Below, in pieces: positions 45,138 to 54,389 of a DNA stretch of 64,000 nucleotides. The notes below the pieces were generated by a model that searched no databases, had not been told where the DNA came from, and was given only the letters and a program-made list of their open reading frames with translations. How positions within the stretch are numbered: position 1 is the stretch's first letter; the number at the start of each line of letters is the position of its first letter. Made by a program: the position numbers and the translations under genes. Source of the DNA: Hypericibacter adhaerens (GTDB lineage Bacteria; Pseudomonadota; Alphaproteobacteria; Dongiales; Dongiaceae); assembly GCF_008728835.1 (NCBI RefSeq), contig NZ_CP042582.1, positions 3,956,217-4,020,216 of the forward strand. The letters run 5' to 3'.

Positions 45138-45734
45138 ATGGAGACTTGGCCCGAAGGGCAGCGGGTCCGGCGGCAGAAGAACGCCGAGCTGACCCTCACC
45201 CGCTTCGCCGACAGCGAGGATCATCGCCCGGCGCTCATGGCCGCGATCCTGAGGCTGGCCCAGGGCTCGCGCTTCGCGCGCCGCTATATCCGCGCCTTCG
45301 GCGGCACCAAGGTCGATCGCGTCGCCGAATGGGAGGTGCCGGAGGCCGATCTGGTCGAGGCGCGCGCCTGCGAGTTCTACCGGCGCGTCCATGGCGTCGC
45401 CGGGCTGAGGGTGCTGGAGAGCTGGGCCAACATCTATCGCCAGGGCGACTATTCGATGCCGCACAGCCATCCGGGAGCGGCGGTGAGCATCGTCTATTTC
45501 CTCGATCTCGGCGATCCCGATCCACGGGATCCGATTTCCGGACAGTTCGCCGTCTTCGATCCGCGCGTGCCCGCCTGCTGCCGGGACCAGCCCGACTGCC
45601 TGACCAATCCCTTCATGCCGAAGCTCGAGCCCGGGACGATGATCCTGTTCCCGGGCTGGCTGGTGCATGGCGTCAACCCCTACACCGGCGAGCGCCCGCG
45701 CATCACCCTGACCTGGAACCTGGCGCCGGCCTGA
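45138..45734 (+). CDS. Putative 2OG-Fe(II) oxygenase (2OG-FeII_Oxy_5/TIGR02466-like)
   Basis: A 198-residue protein resembling a small dioxygenase family: SWANIYRQGDYSMPHSHPGAAVSIVYFLDLG carries likely iron ligands (His109 and His111), and MILFPGWLVHGVNPYTGERPRITLTWN supplies His177 and the 2-oxoglutarate Arg. A Cys-rich insert (VPACCRDQPDC) lies between. It starts 17 bp after the DgcA-like stop, so co-transcription is likely. The substrate is unknown; N-methyl or amino compounds are a guess from context. Confidence 0.72.
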   Translation: METWPEGQRVRRQKNAELTLTRFADSEDHRPALMAAILRLAQGSRFARRYIRAFGGTKVDRVAEWEVPEADLVEARACEFYRRVHGVAGLRVLESWANIYRQGDYSMPHSHPGAAVSIVYFLDLGDPDPRDPISGQFAVFDPRVPACCRDQPDCLTNPFMPKLEPGTMILFPGWLVHGVNPYTGERPRITLTWNLAPA

Positions 45735-45747
45735 AGCCGCCCGGCGC

Positions 45748-46779
45748 CTATCCCCGCCCCGCGCCGAGCTGGATCGCGCAGTCGACCGCCTCGATCAGGC
45801 TGCGCTCGTTGGCGATGCCCTTGCCGGCGATGTCGAAGGCCGTGCCGTGATCGACCGAGGTGCGCAGGATCGGCAGGCCCAGCGTGACATTGACGCCGCT
45901 CAAGGCCTCCCACTGGCCCGTCTTCGGATCGACCGAGAAGCCCAGCAGCTTGACCGGTATGTGGCCCTGGTCGTGATACATCGCGACCACGGCGTCATAG
46001 CGCCGGCCGCGCAGCTTCACGAACACCGTATCGCCCGGCACCGGCCCCTCGATCGCGTGACCCTCGTCGCGGAACTGCGCCACGACCGGCGTCGTGACCT
46101 CGATGTCCTCGCGCCCGAACATGCCGCCCTCGCCCGCATGCGGGTTGAGCGCCGCCACCGCGATCCTGGGCTTCTCGATGCCGAGCTTCCTCAGCACATC
46201 GAGCGTCATCTCGATCACGCGGCGCAGGCGCTGCGGCGTCAGCCGCTTCACGGCCTCGGCCAGCGCCACATGGGTCGAGACATGGCTGACGCGCATGTCG
46301 CCATGGAGCAGCAGCATCGCCGAATCGCGGGCACCCGTCAGATCGGCCAGGAGCTCGGTATGGCCCGAATAATGGAAGCCCGCCAGGTTGAGCGCTTCCT
46401 TGCTGATGGGCGCCGTGGCGATGGCGTCGACGCGGCCCGCGACCGCCATCCGCACCGCCTCCTCGATCGCGCGATAGGCGAGCCTTCCCGCCTCGGCCGA
46501 GGTGGTGCCGGGCCTGATCGGCTGGGCCGCCTGCCCGGCATCCAGGAACACGGCGCGGCCTGCCCGCGGCGTCGAGCGGTCGATCGAGGGCAGGTCAAAT
46601 CCGGCCTGCCCCAGGCGCTTCGCCGTCTCGCCGAAGCAATCGCGGGCGCCGACCACGACCAGCTCCAGCTCGCCGCTGGCGAGGCGCGGCGCGAAGGCCG
46701 GCAGGGCCTTGACGATGATCTCGGGGCCGATGCCGGCGGGATCGCCCATGGTGATCGCGATGCTGGTCGGGCGCGTCAT
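45748..46779 (-). CDS. pdxA: PdxA2-type 4-phosphate dehydrogenase (4-hydroxythreonine-4-phosphate dehydrogenase family)
   Basis: A 343-residue NAD-dependent enzyme. ITMGDPAGIGPEIIVKAL, ATAPISKEALNLAGFHYSGHTELLAD, ALNPHAGEGGMFGREDI and AMYHDQGHIPVKLLGF hold the metal His residues and the phosphate site. PdxA makes a vitamin B6 precursor, but in operons with a DUF1537 kinase the PdxA2 form oxidatively decarboxylates D-threonate 4-phosphate to dihydroxyacetone phosphate. Here it overlaps such a kinase by 4 bases (ATGA), so PdxA2 is favoured. ATG 46779 is the start. It is the last gene of the operon. Confidence 0.9.
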   Translation of the reverse strand: MTRPTSIAITMGDPAGIGPEIIVKALPAFAPRLASGELELVVVGARDCFGETAKRLGQAGFDLPSIDRSTPRAGRAVFLDAGQAAQPIRPGTTSAEAGRLAYRAIEEAVRMAVAGRVDAIATAPISKEALNLAGFHYSGHTELLADLTGARDSAMLLLHGDMRVSHVSTHVALAEAVKRLTPQRLRRVIEMTLDVLRKLGIEKPRIAVAALNPHAGEGGMFGREDIEVTTPVVAQFRDEGHAIEGPVPGDTVFVKLRGRRYDAVVAMYHDQGHIPVKLLGFSVDPKTGQWEALSGVNVTLGLPILRTSVDHGTAFDIAGKGIANERSLIEAVDCAIQLGAGRG

Positions 46780-47990
46780 GCTCGTTCTCCACTCTGAAAT
46801 TGCCGGCCGCTCACGGCGGCCTTCTCCATCGCCCCCGACAGCTCGACCAGGGTCTCCGCCTGGCCGAAGGCGCCGGACTTGGACAGGACCGGCAGCCCGT
46901 CCCACCTTCCCCCCACCAGCCGCGAGGCCGGGATACCGGCACGAACCTCGCCCGCCACCATCAGCCATTCGGCGCCCAACACCTCGCAGATCGCGCGCAA
47001 GGTCTCGCCGCCGGTGACGATGAGCCCGCCCGGCCGCTCGACCGAGGGCAGGAAGGCGGCCAGCGCCTGACGGATGCGGCCCATCATCTCGACCGGCTCC
47101 GCCGCGAGGCCGAGGCGAAAGGAAACGAGTGCCGCCTCGCCGGCCTTCAGCAGAGCGCCGAGCCGGGCCGCGGGATCGGGCGAGATCGCGTCGATCTCGA
47201 GATGCTGCGCCGGGAAGAGCTCCGCGAAACGGGCCACCTGCGCGCGCGACTGCGCATGATCGGAACCGACCACGATCAGCATCGACGCCAGGCGCGGGCG
47301 GACGATCGGCGGCGGCATGCCGGCAATGGCGCGGGCGAGGCCGGCGGAACCGCACCAGAGGAGCCTACCCTCCAGCCGGCGGGCCAAAGCCTGCCCCGCC
47401 GCGGCGATCGCGGCCAGGTCGCCGTCGCTCGCCGCATCGCAGACCAGGACCCCCTCCCCGTCGATCTCGGCCGGCGACGCGACCAGCCGGGCGGCCACGC
47501 CCAGGGCGCGCAGGGCCTCGGGCAGGGACGGCCCGGCAGGTCGCCAGGCGCCGGTGCGATCGCGATAGAGCTGGATGCCGCCGCGCGTCACGCGATCCTG
47601 CGCGGGAAAGGCCGGCGCCAGCAGGCAGCTGCGATAGCCGCCCAGCGCCATGCCGGCCGCGATGTCCTGGAGCGTATGGCCGCGCAAGAGGCTGTCGATC
47701 TTCCAATAAGCGATGTCGGCCCCCGCGAAGAAGCCATCGAGCCGATGCAGGCGTGCCTGCGCCGTGGCCCAGGGCTCGTCGCGGGTGGCCATATCGAGCG
47801 CCAGGCTCGCGCGGCCCACAGCTTCGCCGAGCGAGACCGGCACGGCGCCGATCCGCCCCGTGAACTGCGCGCCGGTGTCGAGCGCGCCGGTAAGGTCGTC
47901 GGCCAGAATGCGGACCACCGGCGGCGGGGGCGCCCGGTCCTCGGACAGGAGCGGGGCGCCGTCCTCCGCCGGCGGCGTGAAGGGCGCCAT
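46776..47990 (-). CDS. Four-carbon acid sugar kinase (DUF1537 family, DtnK-like)
   Basis: A 404-residue kinase expected to phosphorylate a tetronate such as D-threonate at C4. The N-terminal domain has VRILADDLTGALDTGAQF and YWKIDSLLRGHTLQDI, and the C-terminal domain has PGGLIVTGGETLRAICEVLG, all DUF1537 hallmarks. ATG 47990 shares one base with the MBL gene stop (TGATG). It ends overlapping pdxA. The N-terminus has about 20 extra Pro/Glu-rich residues before the fold. Confidence 0.9.
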   Translation of the reverse strand: MAPFTPPAEDGAPLLSEDRAPPPPVVRILADDLTGALDTGAQFTGRIGAVPVSLGEAVGRASLALDMATRDEPWATAQARLHRLDGFFAGADIAYWKIDSLLRGHTLQDIAAGMALGGYRSCLLAPAFPAQDRVTRGGIQLYRDRTGAWRPAGPSLPEALRALGVAARLVASPAEIDGEGVLVCDAASDGDLAAIAAAGQALARRLEGRLLWCGSAGLARAIAGMPPPIVRPRLASMLIVVGSDHAQSRAQVARFAELFPAQHLEIDAISPDPAARLGALLKAGEAALVSFRLGLAAEPVEMMGRIRQALAAFLPSVERPGGLIVTGGETLRAICEVLGAEWLMVAGEVRAGIPASRLVGGRWDGLPVLSKSGAFGQAETLVELSGAMEKAAVSGRQFQSGERA

Positions 47991-48868
47991 CAATGAACCC
48001 GGCTGGTTTCCCCTTCGCCGAGGCAGAGCTCGGTGATGCGCAAGCCGTTCTTCGTGATCCGCGAGGGGAAGGCGTCCTTGAGGCCCTCCTCGTGGATCGG
48101 AATCACGCGCTTGAGCTCATGCCCGACCAGCCCCAGCATCTTATGGGTGGTGAGCAGGAGGTTGGTCTGGCTGCCGACCGCGAGGCCGACCGGGATGTAG
48201 TTGCCGTCGCTCGGGTTGCGGCCGCGGAGATTCTCGAAGCAGTAGATCAGGTCGCCCGCCAGGATCCAGGTGTCGTCGCTGTGGCTCTTCTGGTCGTTGC
48301 GCACCGACACGAACATCGAGCCCCAGGTGTGGCTGTCGAAGGCCGCGTAGAGATCGATGCCCGGCAGGACGTTCTCCTTGTCGCCGTCGACGACCGAGAG
48401 GCGGCCCTGCTTGGCCAGATCGACCGCGCGCATGATGTCGCCGGGATCGGTCGCGTTCATCAGCCATTTGAACTGATGGCCCATCGACATGGCCCAGATC
48501 CACTTCGACAGCTCCTTCTCCTGGATATGGAAGGTCGCCTTGGGGAAGTCGTCCGTGCCGCCGAGATGGTCGAAATGGGCGTGGGTGATGAAGACGTCGG
48601 AGACCTGTTCCGGCTTCACGCCGCATTCGGCCAGCACCGTGCGGGCCGGATGCCAGTTCTCGACGCCGAAATTCTTGGCCATCACCCCGCCATAGTCCTT
48701 GTTGTTGTAGCCGACATCGACCATGGCCGCCGTGTTCGGGCCCTTGATCAGGACATAGCAGTAGGGAAGCTTGCGATAACCCTCGTTGTGCGCACCGTAG
48801 ATGATGCCGCTCATGTGGTAGCTTTTGACGTAGCTGTATTCGAGAACCCAGATCGAATATTTGCCCAT
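47990..48868 (-). CDS. MBL-fold metallo-hydrolase (AttM/N-acyl homoserine lactonase-like)
   Basis: A 292-residue metallo-beta-lactamase-fold enzyme. The metal motif is THAHFDHLGG (HxHxDH), and a further His is in AAFDSHTWGSMFV. The bridging Asp is in WILAGDLIYCF, and the last His is in VIPIHEEGL. An N-terminal Tyr-rich part (YSIWVLEYSYVKSYHMSGIIYG) is seen in AttM-like lactonases. In this operon a sugar-acid lactone is a more likely substrate than a quorum signal, which is inference. It is translationally coupled to the kinase. Confidence 0.85.
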   Translation of the reverse strand: MGKYSIWVLEYSYVKSYHMSGIIYGAHNEGYRKLPYCYVLIKGPNTAAMVDVGYNNKDYGGVMAKNFGVENWHPARTVLAECGVKPEQVSDVFITHAHFDHLGGTDDFPKATFHIQEKELSKWIWAMSMGHQFKWLMNATDPGDIMRAVDLAKQGRLSVVDGDKENVLPGIDLYAAFDSHTWGSMFVSVRNDQKSHSDDTWILAGDLIYCFENLRGRNPSDGNYIPVGLAVGSQTNLLLTTHKMLGLVGHELKRVIPIHEEGLKDAFPSRITKNGLRITELCLGEGETSRVH

Positions 48869-48902
48869 GGTCTCTTCCTCTCTTGCGATCTTGGTGGCGA
48901 GC

Positions 48903-49475
48903 TCAGGACAGGCTCGGCGCGGGCGTGGCGATGGCGCAGCAGGCGCCCTGGAAGTCGATCAGCTCGAAACCGGGCAGCGCCGAGGCCGCCCATTGCAGAT
49001 GCCGATAGCCGGCCTTGAGCGGCGCCAGCGCGGTATCGATGTCGCGACGGCCCGCGGCGTAGTCGTGCATGCTCTCGGTCGCGCGCTCGAGCGCCAGCCG
49101 GATCACCTCTGCGGCTTCGGTCAGATGATGGTGATGATGGCGCGCGCGGGCGGGCGGAACCGCGCGGGCGAGCCCGTCGGCCGCCTCGGCATGCGCACGG
49201 CGCGCGGTGTCGAGCATCGCATGCTCCTGGTTGATCGAGCGCGCGCCCGATGCCGCCAGCACCAGAAGCCCGGCGATCTGGCTCGCGGCCTGCCGAAGCC
49301 CCTCGAACTGCGGGCGCGTGGCGAGCACATAGGCGACCGTCGCATCGTCGAGCGTCTGCGACAGCAGCTCCGCGCTGGCCGCACCGTGATCCTCGCAACA
49401 GGCCGCGGTCGCGGCGGTATTACCGCCATCGGACAGCGGCGAGCGTTCCGGCCGCAGGCTATGGTCGATCCGCAT
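48903..49475 (-). CDS. Hypothetical protein with His run, within sugar-acid operon
   Basis: A 190-residue, mostly helical protein of unknown family. It begins MRIDHSLRPERSPLSDGG and has a central ARARHHHHHLTEAAEV segment with five consecutive His, plus CC pairs near both ends (AACCEDHG and GACCAIAT), so metal binding is possible. ATG 49475 is preferred because GGAGG lies 8 bases upstream, inside the end of the LacI gene (stop at 49478); ATG 49481 is too close to it. It lies between the regulator and the lactonase-like gene. Confidence 0.6.
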   Translation of the reverse strand: MRIDHSLRPERSPLSDGGNTAATAACCEDHGAASAELLSQTLDDATVAYVLATRPQFEGLRQAASQIAGLLVLAASGARSINQEHAMLDTARRAHAEAADGLARAVPPARARHHHHHLTEAAEVIRLALERATESMHDYAAGRRDIDTALAPLKAGYRHLQWAASALPGFELIDFQGACCAIATPAPSLS

Positions 49476-49477
49476 GG

Positions 49478-50536
49478 TCATTTCCTCCGGTTCCGGCAGG
49501 AGCTGCGCTCGACCAGCTCGCCGGGAATGAGATGCGAGCGCGGCTTGGGCAGCTTGCCCGCCGCCGAGAGATCCAGGAGCTGGGCGGTCTTCTCCACCAT
49601 GGCGCCGATCGGCTGACGCACGGTGGTCAGGCTGTGGGAGGGCCAGCCCGCCATCTGGATGTCGTCGAACCCCACCACCGAGATGTCCTCGGGCACCCGC
49701 AGGCCGAGCTCGCCGCGGATCGCGTCCAGCCCGCCGATGGCCATGATGTCGTTGGCGAAGAAGATCGCATCGGGCAGCCGGCGCTTGCCGCGCAGCAGCC
49801 GCAGCGCCGCCTCGCGGCCCTGCTCGTGGGTATATTCGGCCACTTCCTCGCGGCCCCAGAGCTTCATGCCGAGCTCCGCCAGGAGATCGTTGACGCCGCG
49901 CTCGCGATCCATGGTCGTGCTGGTTTCGGGCTTGCCGGCCACATAGACCAGCCGCCGATGTCCCCGCTCGATCAGGTAGCGCGTCACGGTGCGGCCGCCC
50001 TCATAGTTGTCGCAGGAGACCGCATGCACGCCGGAGCCCGGCACATAGCGGTTGAACAGCAGGACCGGGATGCCGCGCGCCGCGCAGGACCGCGCCATCG
50101 CCGAAGAGATGGTGGCGGAGGTGATGACGACGGCGTCGACCTGATATTGCAGCAGCAGCGGCAGCTCGTCGTCCACTTCCTGGCCGGTCGGCACGTTGAA
50201 GAGCAAGGTCTGCAGGTTGTTCTGCTGGAGACGCTTGGAGAGCACCTCCAGCACTTCCGGGTAGAAGGGATTGGTGAGGTCGCCCATCACGATGCCGACG
50301 ATGCCCGAGCGGCGCGTGATCAGCGTTCGGGCCATGGCGTTGGGCTTGTAGCCGAGCCGCTCGGCCGCCGCCATCACCTTCTGCCGCATATCGGCCGATA
50401 TGCTGGCCTCCTTGGTGAAGGCGCGGGAGACCATCGACTGAGAGACGCCCAGTTCCTGCGCGACCTGCTTGGCCGTCACCGGTCCCGTTCTCGGCTTGCC
50501 CGAAGAAACCGATCTGCGGCCGTTCCCGCGAGTCAT
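49478..50536 (-). CDS. LacI family transcriptional regulator
   Basis: A 352-residue repressor. The helix-turn-helix is VTAKQVAQELGVSQSMVSRAF, with a hinge helix near MARTLITRRSG. The periplasmic-binding-like effector domain has GIVGIVMGDLTNPFYPEVLEVL, VSCDNYEGGRTVTRYLIERGHRRLVYVAG and VVGFDDIQMAGWPSHSLTTVRQP. It most likely controls the sugar-acid operon in which it lies. Three LacI-type operator sequences at 58178-58239 upstream of the first operon gene are natural targets. Confidence 0.92.
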   Translation of the reverse strand: MTRGNGRRSVSSGKPRTGPVTAKQVAQELGVSQSMVSRAFTKEASISADMRQKVMAAAERLGYKPNAMARTLITRRSGIVGIVMGDLTNPFYPEVLEVLSKRLQQNNLQTLLFNVPTGQEVDDELPLLLQYQVDAVVITSATISSAMARSCAARGIPVLLFNRYVPGSGVHAVSCDNYEGGRTVTRYLIERGHRRLVYVAGKPETSTTMDRERGVNDLLAELGMKLWGREEVAEYTHEQGREAALRLLRGKRRLPDAIFFANDIMAIGGLDAIRGELGLRVPEDISVVGFDDIQMAGWPSHSLTTVRQPIGAMVEKTAQLLDLSAAGKLPKPRSHLIPGELVERSSCRNRRK

Positions 50537-50557
50537 GACCCCACCGCCCCCTCTTTG

Positions 50558-51847
50558 TCATTCGGCGGCATTCTTCCCTGAATAGCGGCGCACACGCAAA
50601 TCGGCCTGGGCCTGGTGTCCGGAGAAGTTCTCGATGGCGCAGAGCCGCGAGCAATATTCGCCGATGACGACGCTGGCCTCCTCGTTGCAGCGCTGGTAAG
50701 TCACGGTCTTGATGAACTTGCCCACCCAGAGCCCACCGGTATAGCGGGCGGCGCGCTTGGTCGGCAGGGTGTGGTTGGTCCCGATCACCTTGTCGCCATA
50801 GGCAACATTGGTCTCCTTGCCCAGGAACAGGGCGCCGTAGTTGGCCATCCGGTCCAGGAAATATTGCGGGTTGCGGGTCAGGACCTGGACGTGCTCGGAG
50901 GCGATCCGGTCCGCCTCGGACACCAGCTCCTCGTCGCTGTCGCAGAGGATGACCTGGCCATAGTCGCGCCAGGCGACGCTGGCGACGTCGGCGGTGGGCA
51001 GGGTCCGAAGCTGGCGCTGCACCTCGGCCTCGATGCCGTTGGCGAGCTTGGGCGAGGTCGTCAGCAGGATCGCTGGCGAGGTCGGCCCGTGCTCGGCCTG
51101 GCCCAGCAGGTCGGTCGCGCACATCTCGGCGTCGGCCGTGTCGTCGGCGATGATCAGCGTCTCGGTCGGGCCGGCCAGCAGGTCGATGCCGACGCGCCCG
51201 AAGAGCTGCCGCTTGGCCTCGGCCACATAGGCGTTGCCGGGGCCGACCAGCATGTCGACCGGCGCGATCGAACCGGTGCCGAGCGCCATGGCGGCCACCG
51301 CCTGGACGCCGCCCATCACATAGATATCGTCGGCGCCCGCCAGCGCCATGGCGGCGACCGTGGCCGCCGGCGGCTTGCCATTGAGCGGCGGGGTGCAGGC
51401 GATGACGCGCTTCACGCCCGCCACGCGCGCGGTCAGCACGCTCATATGGGCCGAGGCCACCATCGGATAGCGGCCGCCGGGCACATAGCAGCCCACGCTG
51501 CTCACGGGAATGTTCTTCTGGCCGAGACGCACGCCCGGAATGGTCTCGATCTCGATCTCGCGCAGAGTCGAGAGCTGGGCCTCGGCGAAGCGGCGGATCT
51601 GGGCCTGGGCGAATCGGATGTCGGCAATGGTCTGCGCCGGCAGGCTGTCGATCAGGGCCTGGATCTCGGCCTTGGTGAGCCGGAATTCCTTGGGCTCCCA
51701 CTTGTCGAACTTGGCCGAGAGCTCGCGCACCGCGACGTCGCCGCGCTTGGCCACGTCTTCCAGGATCGCCTCGACCGTCTGCCGAACCTTGACGTCGGCA
51801 TCATGCTTCTCGGCGTCGCTGATGCCCGTCTTGATCTGCCGAATCAT
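50558..51847 (-). CDS. Histidinol dehydrogenase-like (HisD/HpsN-type) alcohol-to-acid dehydrogenase
   Basis: A 429-residue zinc- and NAD-dependent enzyme of the HisD family, which oxidises an alcohol in two steps to a carboxylate. [47 protein letters not shown], the QAEHGP zinc residues and SEHVQV (catalytic Glu-His) are present. The C-terminus [18 protein letters not shown] resembles sulfopropanediol dehydrogenase HpsN more than biosynthetic HisD. No other histidine genes are near. In this operon it may oxidise a polyol or aldose to an aldonic acid. Confidence 0.87.
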   Translation of the reverse strand: MIRQIKTGISDAEKHDADVKVRQTVEAILEDVAKRGDVAVRELSAKFDKWEPKEFRLTKAEIQALIDSLPAQTIADIRFAQAQIRRFAEAQLSTLREIEIETIPGVRLGQKNIPVSSVGCYVPGGRYPMVASAHMSVLTARVAGVKRVIACTPPLNGKPPAATVAAMALAGADDIYVMGGVQAVAAMALGTGSIAPVDMLVGPGNAYVAEAKRQLFGRVGIDLLAGPTETLIIADDTADAEMCATDLLGQAEHGPTSPAILLTTSPKLANGIEAEVQRQLRTLPTADVASVAWRDYGQVILCDSDEELVSEADRIASEHVQVLTRNPQYFLDRMANYGALFLGKETNVAYGDKVIGTNHTLPTKRAARYTGGLWVGKFIKTVTYQRCNEEASVVIGEYCSRLCAIENFSGHQAQADLRVRRYSGKNAAE

Positions 51848-51909
51848 GTCTTCCTCACTTGATCTTCGATGTCGGACGGCGGCCTCTTGCCCCCGTTCCC
51901 GGTAGAAGA

Positions 51910-51941
51910 GCGCCCGGCCGGCCTCGTGACCGGCCGGGCGC
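51910..51941 (-). terminator. Perfect 12-bp hairpin between binding-protein and HisD-like genes
   Basis: GCGCCCGGCCGG (51910-51921) pairs exactly with CCGGCCGGGCGC (51930-51941) around an 8-base loop. On the minus strand it follows the binding-protein stop (51948) by 6 bases and is followed by TCTTCTACC. It should partly terminate or protect the upstream mRNA, giving more binding protein than downstream enzymes. Confidence 0.7.
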
Positions 51942-51947
51942 CCGGTA

Positions 51948-53177
51948 TCAATTCGTCGCCTGCACCGTCGGCTCGATCTTGGTCAGGTGATAGAGATTGG
52001 CCGGCGGATCGCACTTCTGGCAGTTGATGCCCGGCTCGTTGGGCGCCGCCTCGACGGTCGCCGGGAGCGGCTGGATCGTGGCGCCGGGGGTGGGCTCGCC
52101 CTTGAGGGCCGTCTCGAGCGAGAGCTCGGGCAGCAGGTTGGGCTCGAACACCTCGGTCACGAAGGAATCCGGAACCTTGCCCTCCGGGAAGGCATTGCAG
52201 CCGTTCTCGAACTTGTCGCCCGGGCAGGGATTGACCTTGTCGGCCGGGACCCAGGGCAGCGGATACTGGATGTTATGGACATCGAGCGTCCGCTTCTTGG
52301 TCAGCAGCTCCATCATCAGCTTGAAGGCATAGCCCGAGGTCGCCGGCGGCGAGCCGGAGGAGGTGCCCTGCAGGCCGCGTGCCTGCAGCTCGGGGTTGGA
52401 GATCGCCAGGCGGAAGCCGTTGGAGTTCTCGCCGGTGACCGGGATCAGCTTCTTGTTGCCGGTGGCGAGCAGCGCCTTGATGACGCCGTCCTCGCCGGCC
52501 TGGGCCCAGATGCCGTCGACGTCGGGATGGGCGGCCAAGGCCTTGGCCGTCTCCGACTGCGTGGTCTGGTCGTCCCACATGCCGTAATACTCGTCGACCA
52601 CCTTGATGCCGGGGTATTTCTTGAAGATGGCCATGGCGCCGTCATAGTGGCGCTTGTCGACCGAGTTCCCGGGCACGCCGCGGCTGAGGAAGATGTTGCC
52701 CTTGCCGCCCAGCATGTTGACCAGCGCCTGGGCAGTGTTCTCGCCGAAGCCGGCCGTGATGTAGCTCACATTGTAGGCGCAAGGCTCGGTGACGGTGCCG
52801 TCATACATGAAGAACAGCACGCCCTTCTCGCAGCCCTTGTGGATGGTGCGGTTGAGGCCCGTGGGCGACACCGGGAAGCTGATGATCCCGTCGGCGCCGT
52901 CGGCGATCATGCTCTCATAGGCCGAGATCTGCGCCGACACCTCGGTGCCCGAGATCACTTCCTTGAGCTCGACCATCTGGTCGTAGGGCGGAGTGGCGGC
53001 CAGCGCCTTCACGATGTTCGCCGCCTCGCTCTGCCAGGAATTGCCGCTATAGCTGAGGCTCAAGTAGATCTTGAACTTCTTCGTCTCCGCCTGCGCATGA
53101 TCGACCGCGCCGGCGAAGACGAAGCCGGCCGCGACCAGGCCAGCCAAGCCGCCGATAATTCTTTTCTTCCACGTCAT
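51948..53177 (-). CDS. Sugar ABC transporter substrate-binding protein (RbsB-like)
   Basis: A 409-residue periplasmic protein with a signal peptide ([21 protein letters not shown], cleavage near DHAQAET). The mature fold opens [25 protein letters not shown] and has [18 protein letters not shown] and a late [21 protein letters not shown], as in periplasmic-binding-4 proteins. The C-terminal region is longer than in ribose-binding proteins and carries two Cys pairs ([15 protein letters not shown] and INCQKCDPP), perhaps disulfides. GGAGGGAATA precedes ATG 53177. It feeds the two permeases and ATPase upstream in the operon. Confidence 0.9.
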   Translation of the reverse strand: MTWKKRIIGGLAGLVAAGFVFAGAVDHAQAETKKFKIYLSLSYSGNSWQSEAANIVKALAATPPYDQMVELKEVISGTEVSAQISAYESMIADGADGIISFPVSPTGLNRTIHKGCEKGVLFFMYDGTVTEPCAYNVSYITAGFGENTAQALVNMLGGKGNIFLSRGVPGNSVDKRHYDGAMAIFKKYPGIKVVDEYYGMWDDQTTQSETAKALAAHPDVDGIWAQAGEDGVIKALLATGNKKLIPVTGENSNGFRLAISNPELQARGLQGTSSGSPPATSGYAFKLMMELLTKKRTLDVHNIQYPLPWVPADKVNPCPGDKFENGCNAFPEGKVPDSFVTEVFEPNLLPELSLETALKGEPTPGATIQPLPATVEAAPNEPGINCQKCDPPANLYHLTKIEPTVQATN

Positions 53178-53339
53178 GAGACTATTCCCTCCGTTGTCTC
53201 GCTGGTTTGCTCGCGTTTTCTTCCGCCGGATGCTCGTGGTCTGTCCGGCCCGGCTTGCCGGAGCGCTTCGAGGCCGGTCATTGCGCCGGCTCGAAGGGAT
53301 CGAAAGCAGTTCAAATCGGTTCATCGGGCTCATCGCGCC

Positions 53340-54389
53340 TCACCCGGCCTTGCGCGGCACGCGGCGCTCGAGCGAGGCCAGCAGCTTCTCGCGCATCAGC
53401 AGAAGGGCGACCAGGATGACGGCGCCGTAGATGACGGTGCGCCAGCCCTCGGCCATCTGCAGCGCGCCGATGATGGTGGAGATGGTGGTGAGCAGGATGG
53501 CGCCGCCGACCGTGCCCAGATAGGTGCCGCGACCGCCCAGGATCGAGGTGCCGCCGACGACGACCGCCGCGATCGAGGGCAGGAGATAGGGCTGGCCCAT
53601 GGTCAAGGTGGCGCCGCCCGCATAGCCCACCATCATGATGCCGGCGAGGCCGCTGCAAGCGCCGGCCAGCGCGTAGGTCGCGATCGTGAGGCGGCGGACG
53701 CCGATGCCGGCGATATAGGCCGCGGCATCGCTGGTGCCGATGGCATAGAGCTTGCGGCCGAAGGGCGTGCGCGACTGCAGCAGCTGGCCTGCGATCGCCG
53801 CCAGCAGCATGAAATAGATCACGATGGGGATGCCGAGCAGCCGGCCGGTATAGAGGGCCGAGAGGATCGGCGAGGCCTGGCCGCGGGGCGTGCCCTGGGT
53901 GAAGCCGAGGCAGAGGCTGTAGACGATGATGCCCACGGCGAGCGTCATGATGAAGGGCGGCACCCGCAGGAAGGTGATGCCGACGCCGTTGACGAGGCCG
54001 ATGAAGGCCGTCACCAGCAGGATCGCCGGGATGCCCCAGAGCAGCGCCGGCCCCGAGGCGCCGATCCAGCTGAAGGTCAGCACGCCGCCGAAGGTCATGA
54101 CCGAGGCCACCGACAGGTCGAGCCCGCCCAGCAGGATCACCAGCCCCTGGCCGAAGCCCGCGATCATCACGAAGGAGGAGAGCACCAGGATGGCCTGCGC
54201 CATGTTCCAGCCGCCGAAGGCGGGGCTGATGACGCGCGAGGCCAGGATCAGGACGATGCTGAGGACGAAGACCGCGATCGTGGTCCAGGTCTCGCTGCTG
54301 GGCGCGCGGAAGCGGGAGCGCTCCTCCGAGCGCGCCTCGGCCATGGCCGTCGCCGGCTCGATCGGTTTCTTGAGATTGAACACGGTCAT
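53340..54389 (-). CDS. Sugar ABC transporter permease (RbsC-like), second
   Basis: A 349-residue membrane protein of the BPD_transp_2 family, with about nine helices. GGLDLSVASVMTFGGVLT, NGVGITFLRVPPFIMTLAVG and VVVGGTSILGGRGTYLGTVGGAILLTTIS are the repeated family motifs. An unusual hydrophilic N-terminus of about 35 residues (KPIEPATAMAEARSEERSRF) precedes the first helix. It overlaps the first permease gene by 4 bases and likely forms a heterodimer with it. Confidence 0.9.
   Translation of the reverse strand: MTVFNLKKPIEPATAMAEARSEERSRFRAPSSETWTTIAVFVLSIVLILASRVISPAFGGWNMAQAILVLSSFVMIAGFGQGLVILLGGLDLSVASVMTFGGVLTFSWIGASGPALLWGIPAILLVTAFIGLVNGVGITFLRVPPFIMTLAVGIIVYSLCLGFTQGTPRGQASPILSALYTGRLLGIPIVIYFMLLAAIAGQLLQSRTPFGRKLYAIGTSDAAAYIAGIGVRRLTIATYALAGACSGLAGIMMVGYAGGATLTMGQPYLLPSIAAVVVGGTSILGGRGTYLGTVGGAILLTTISTIIGALQMAEGWRTVIYGAVILVALLLMREKLLASLERRVPRKAG

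Noticed and set aside
50558-51847. Biosynthetic histidinol dehydrogenase (hisD of the histidine pathway)
   Set aside because: It lies in a sugar-transport operon without other his genes, and its C-terminal [10 protein letters not shown] pattern is closer to the HpsN-type catabolic branch.
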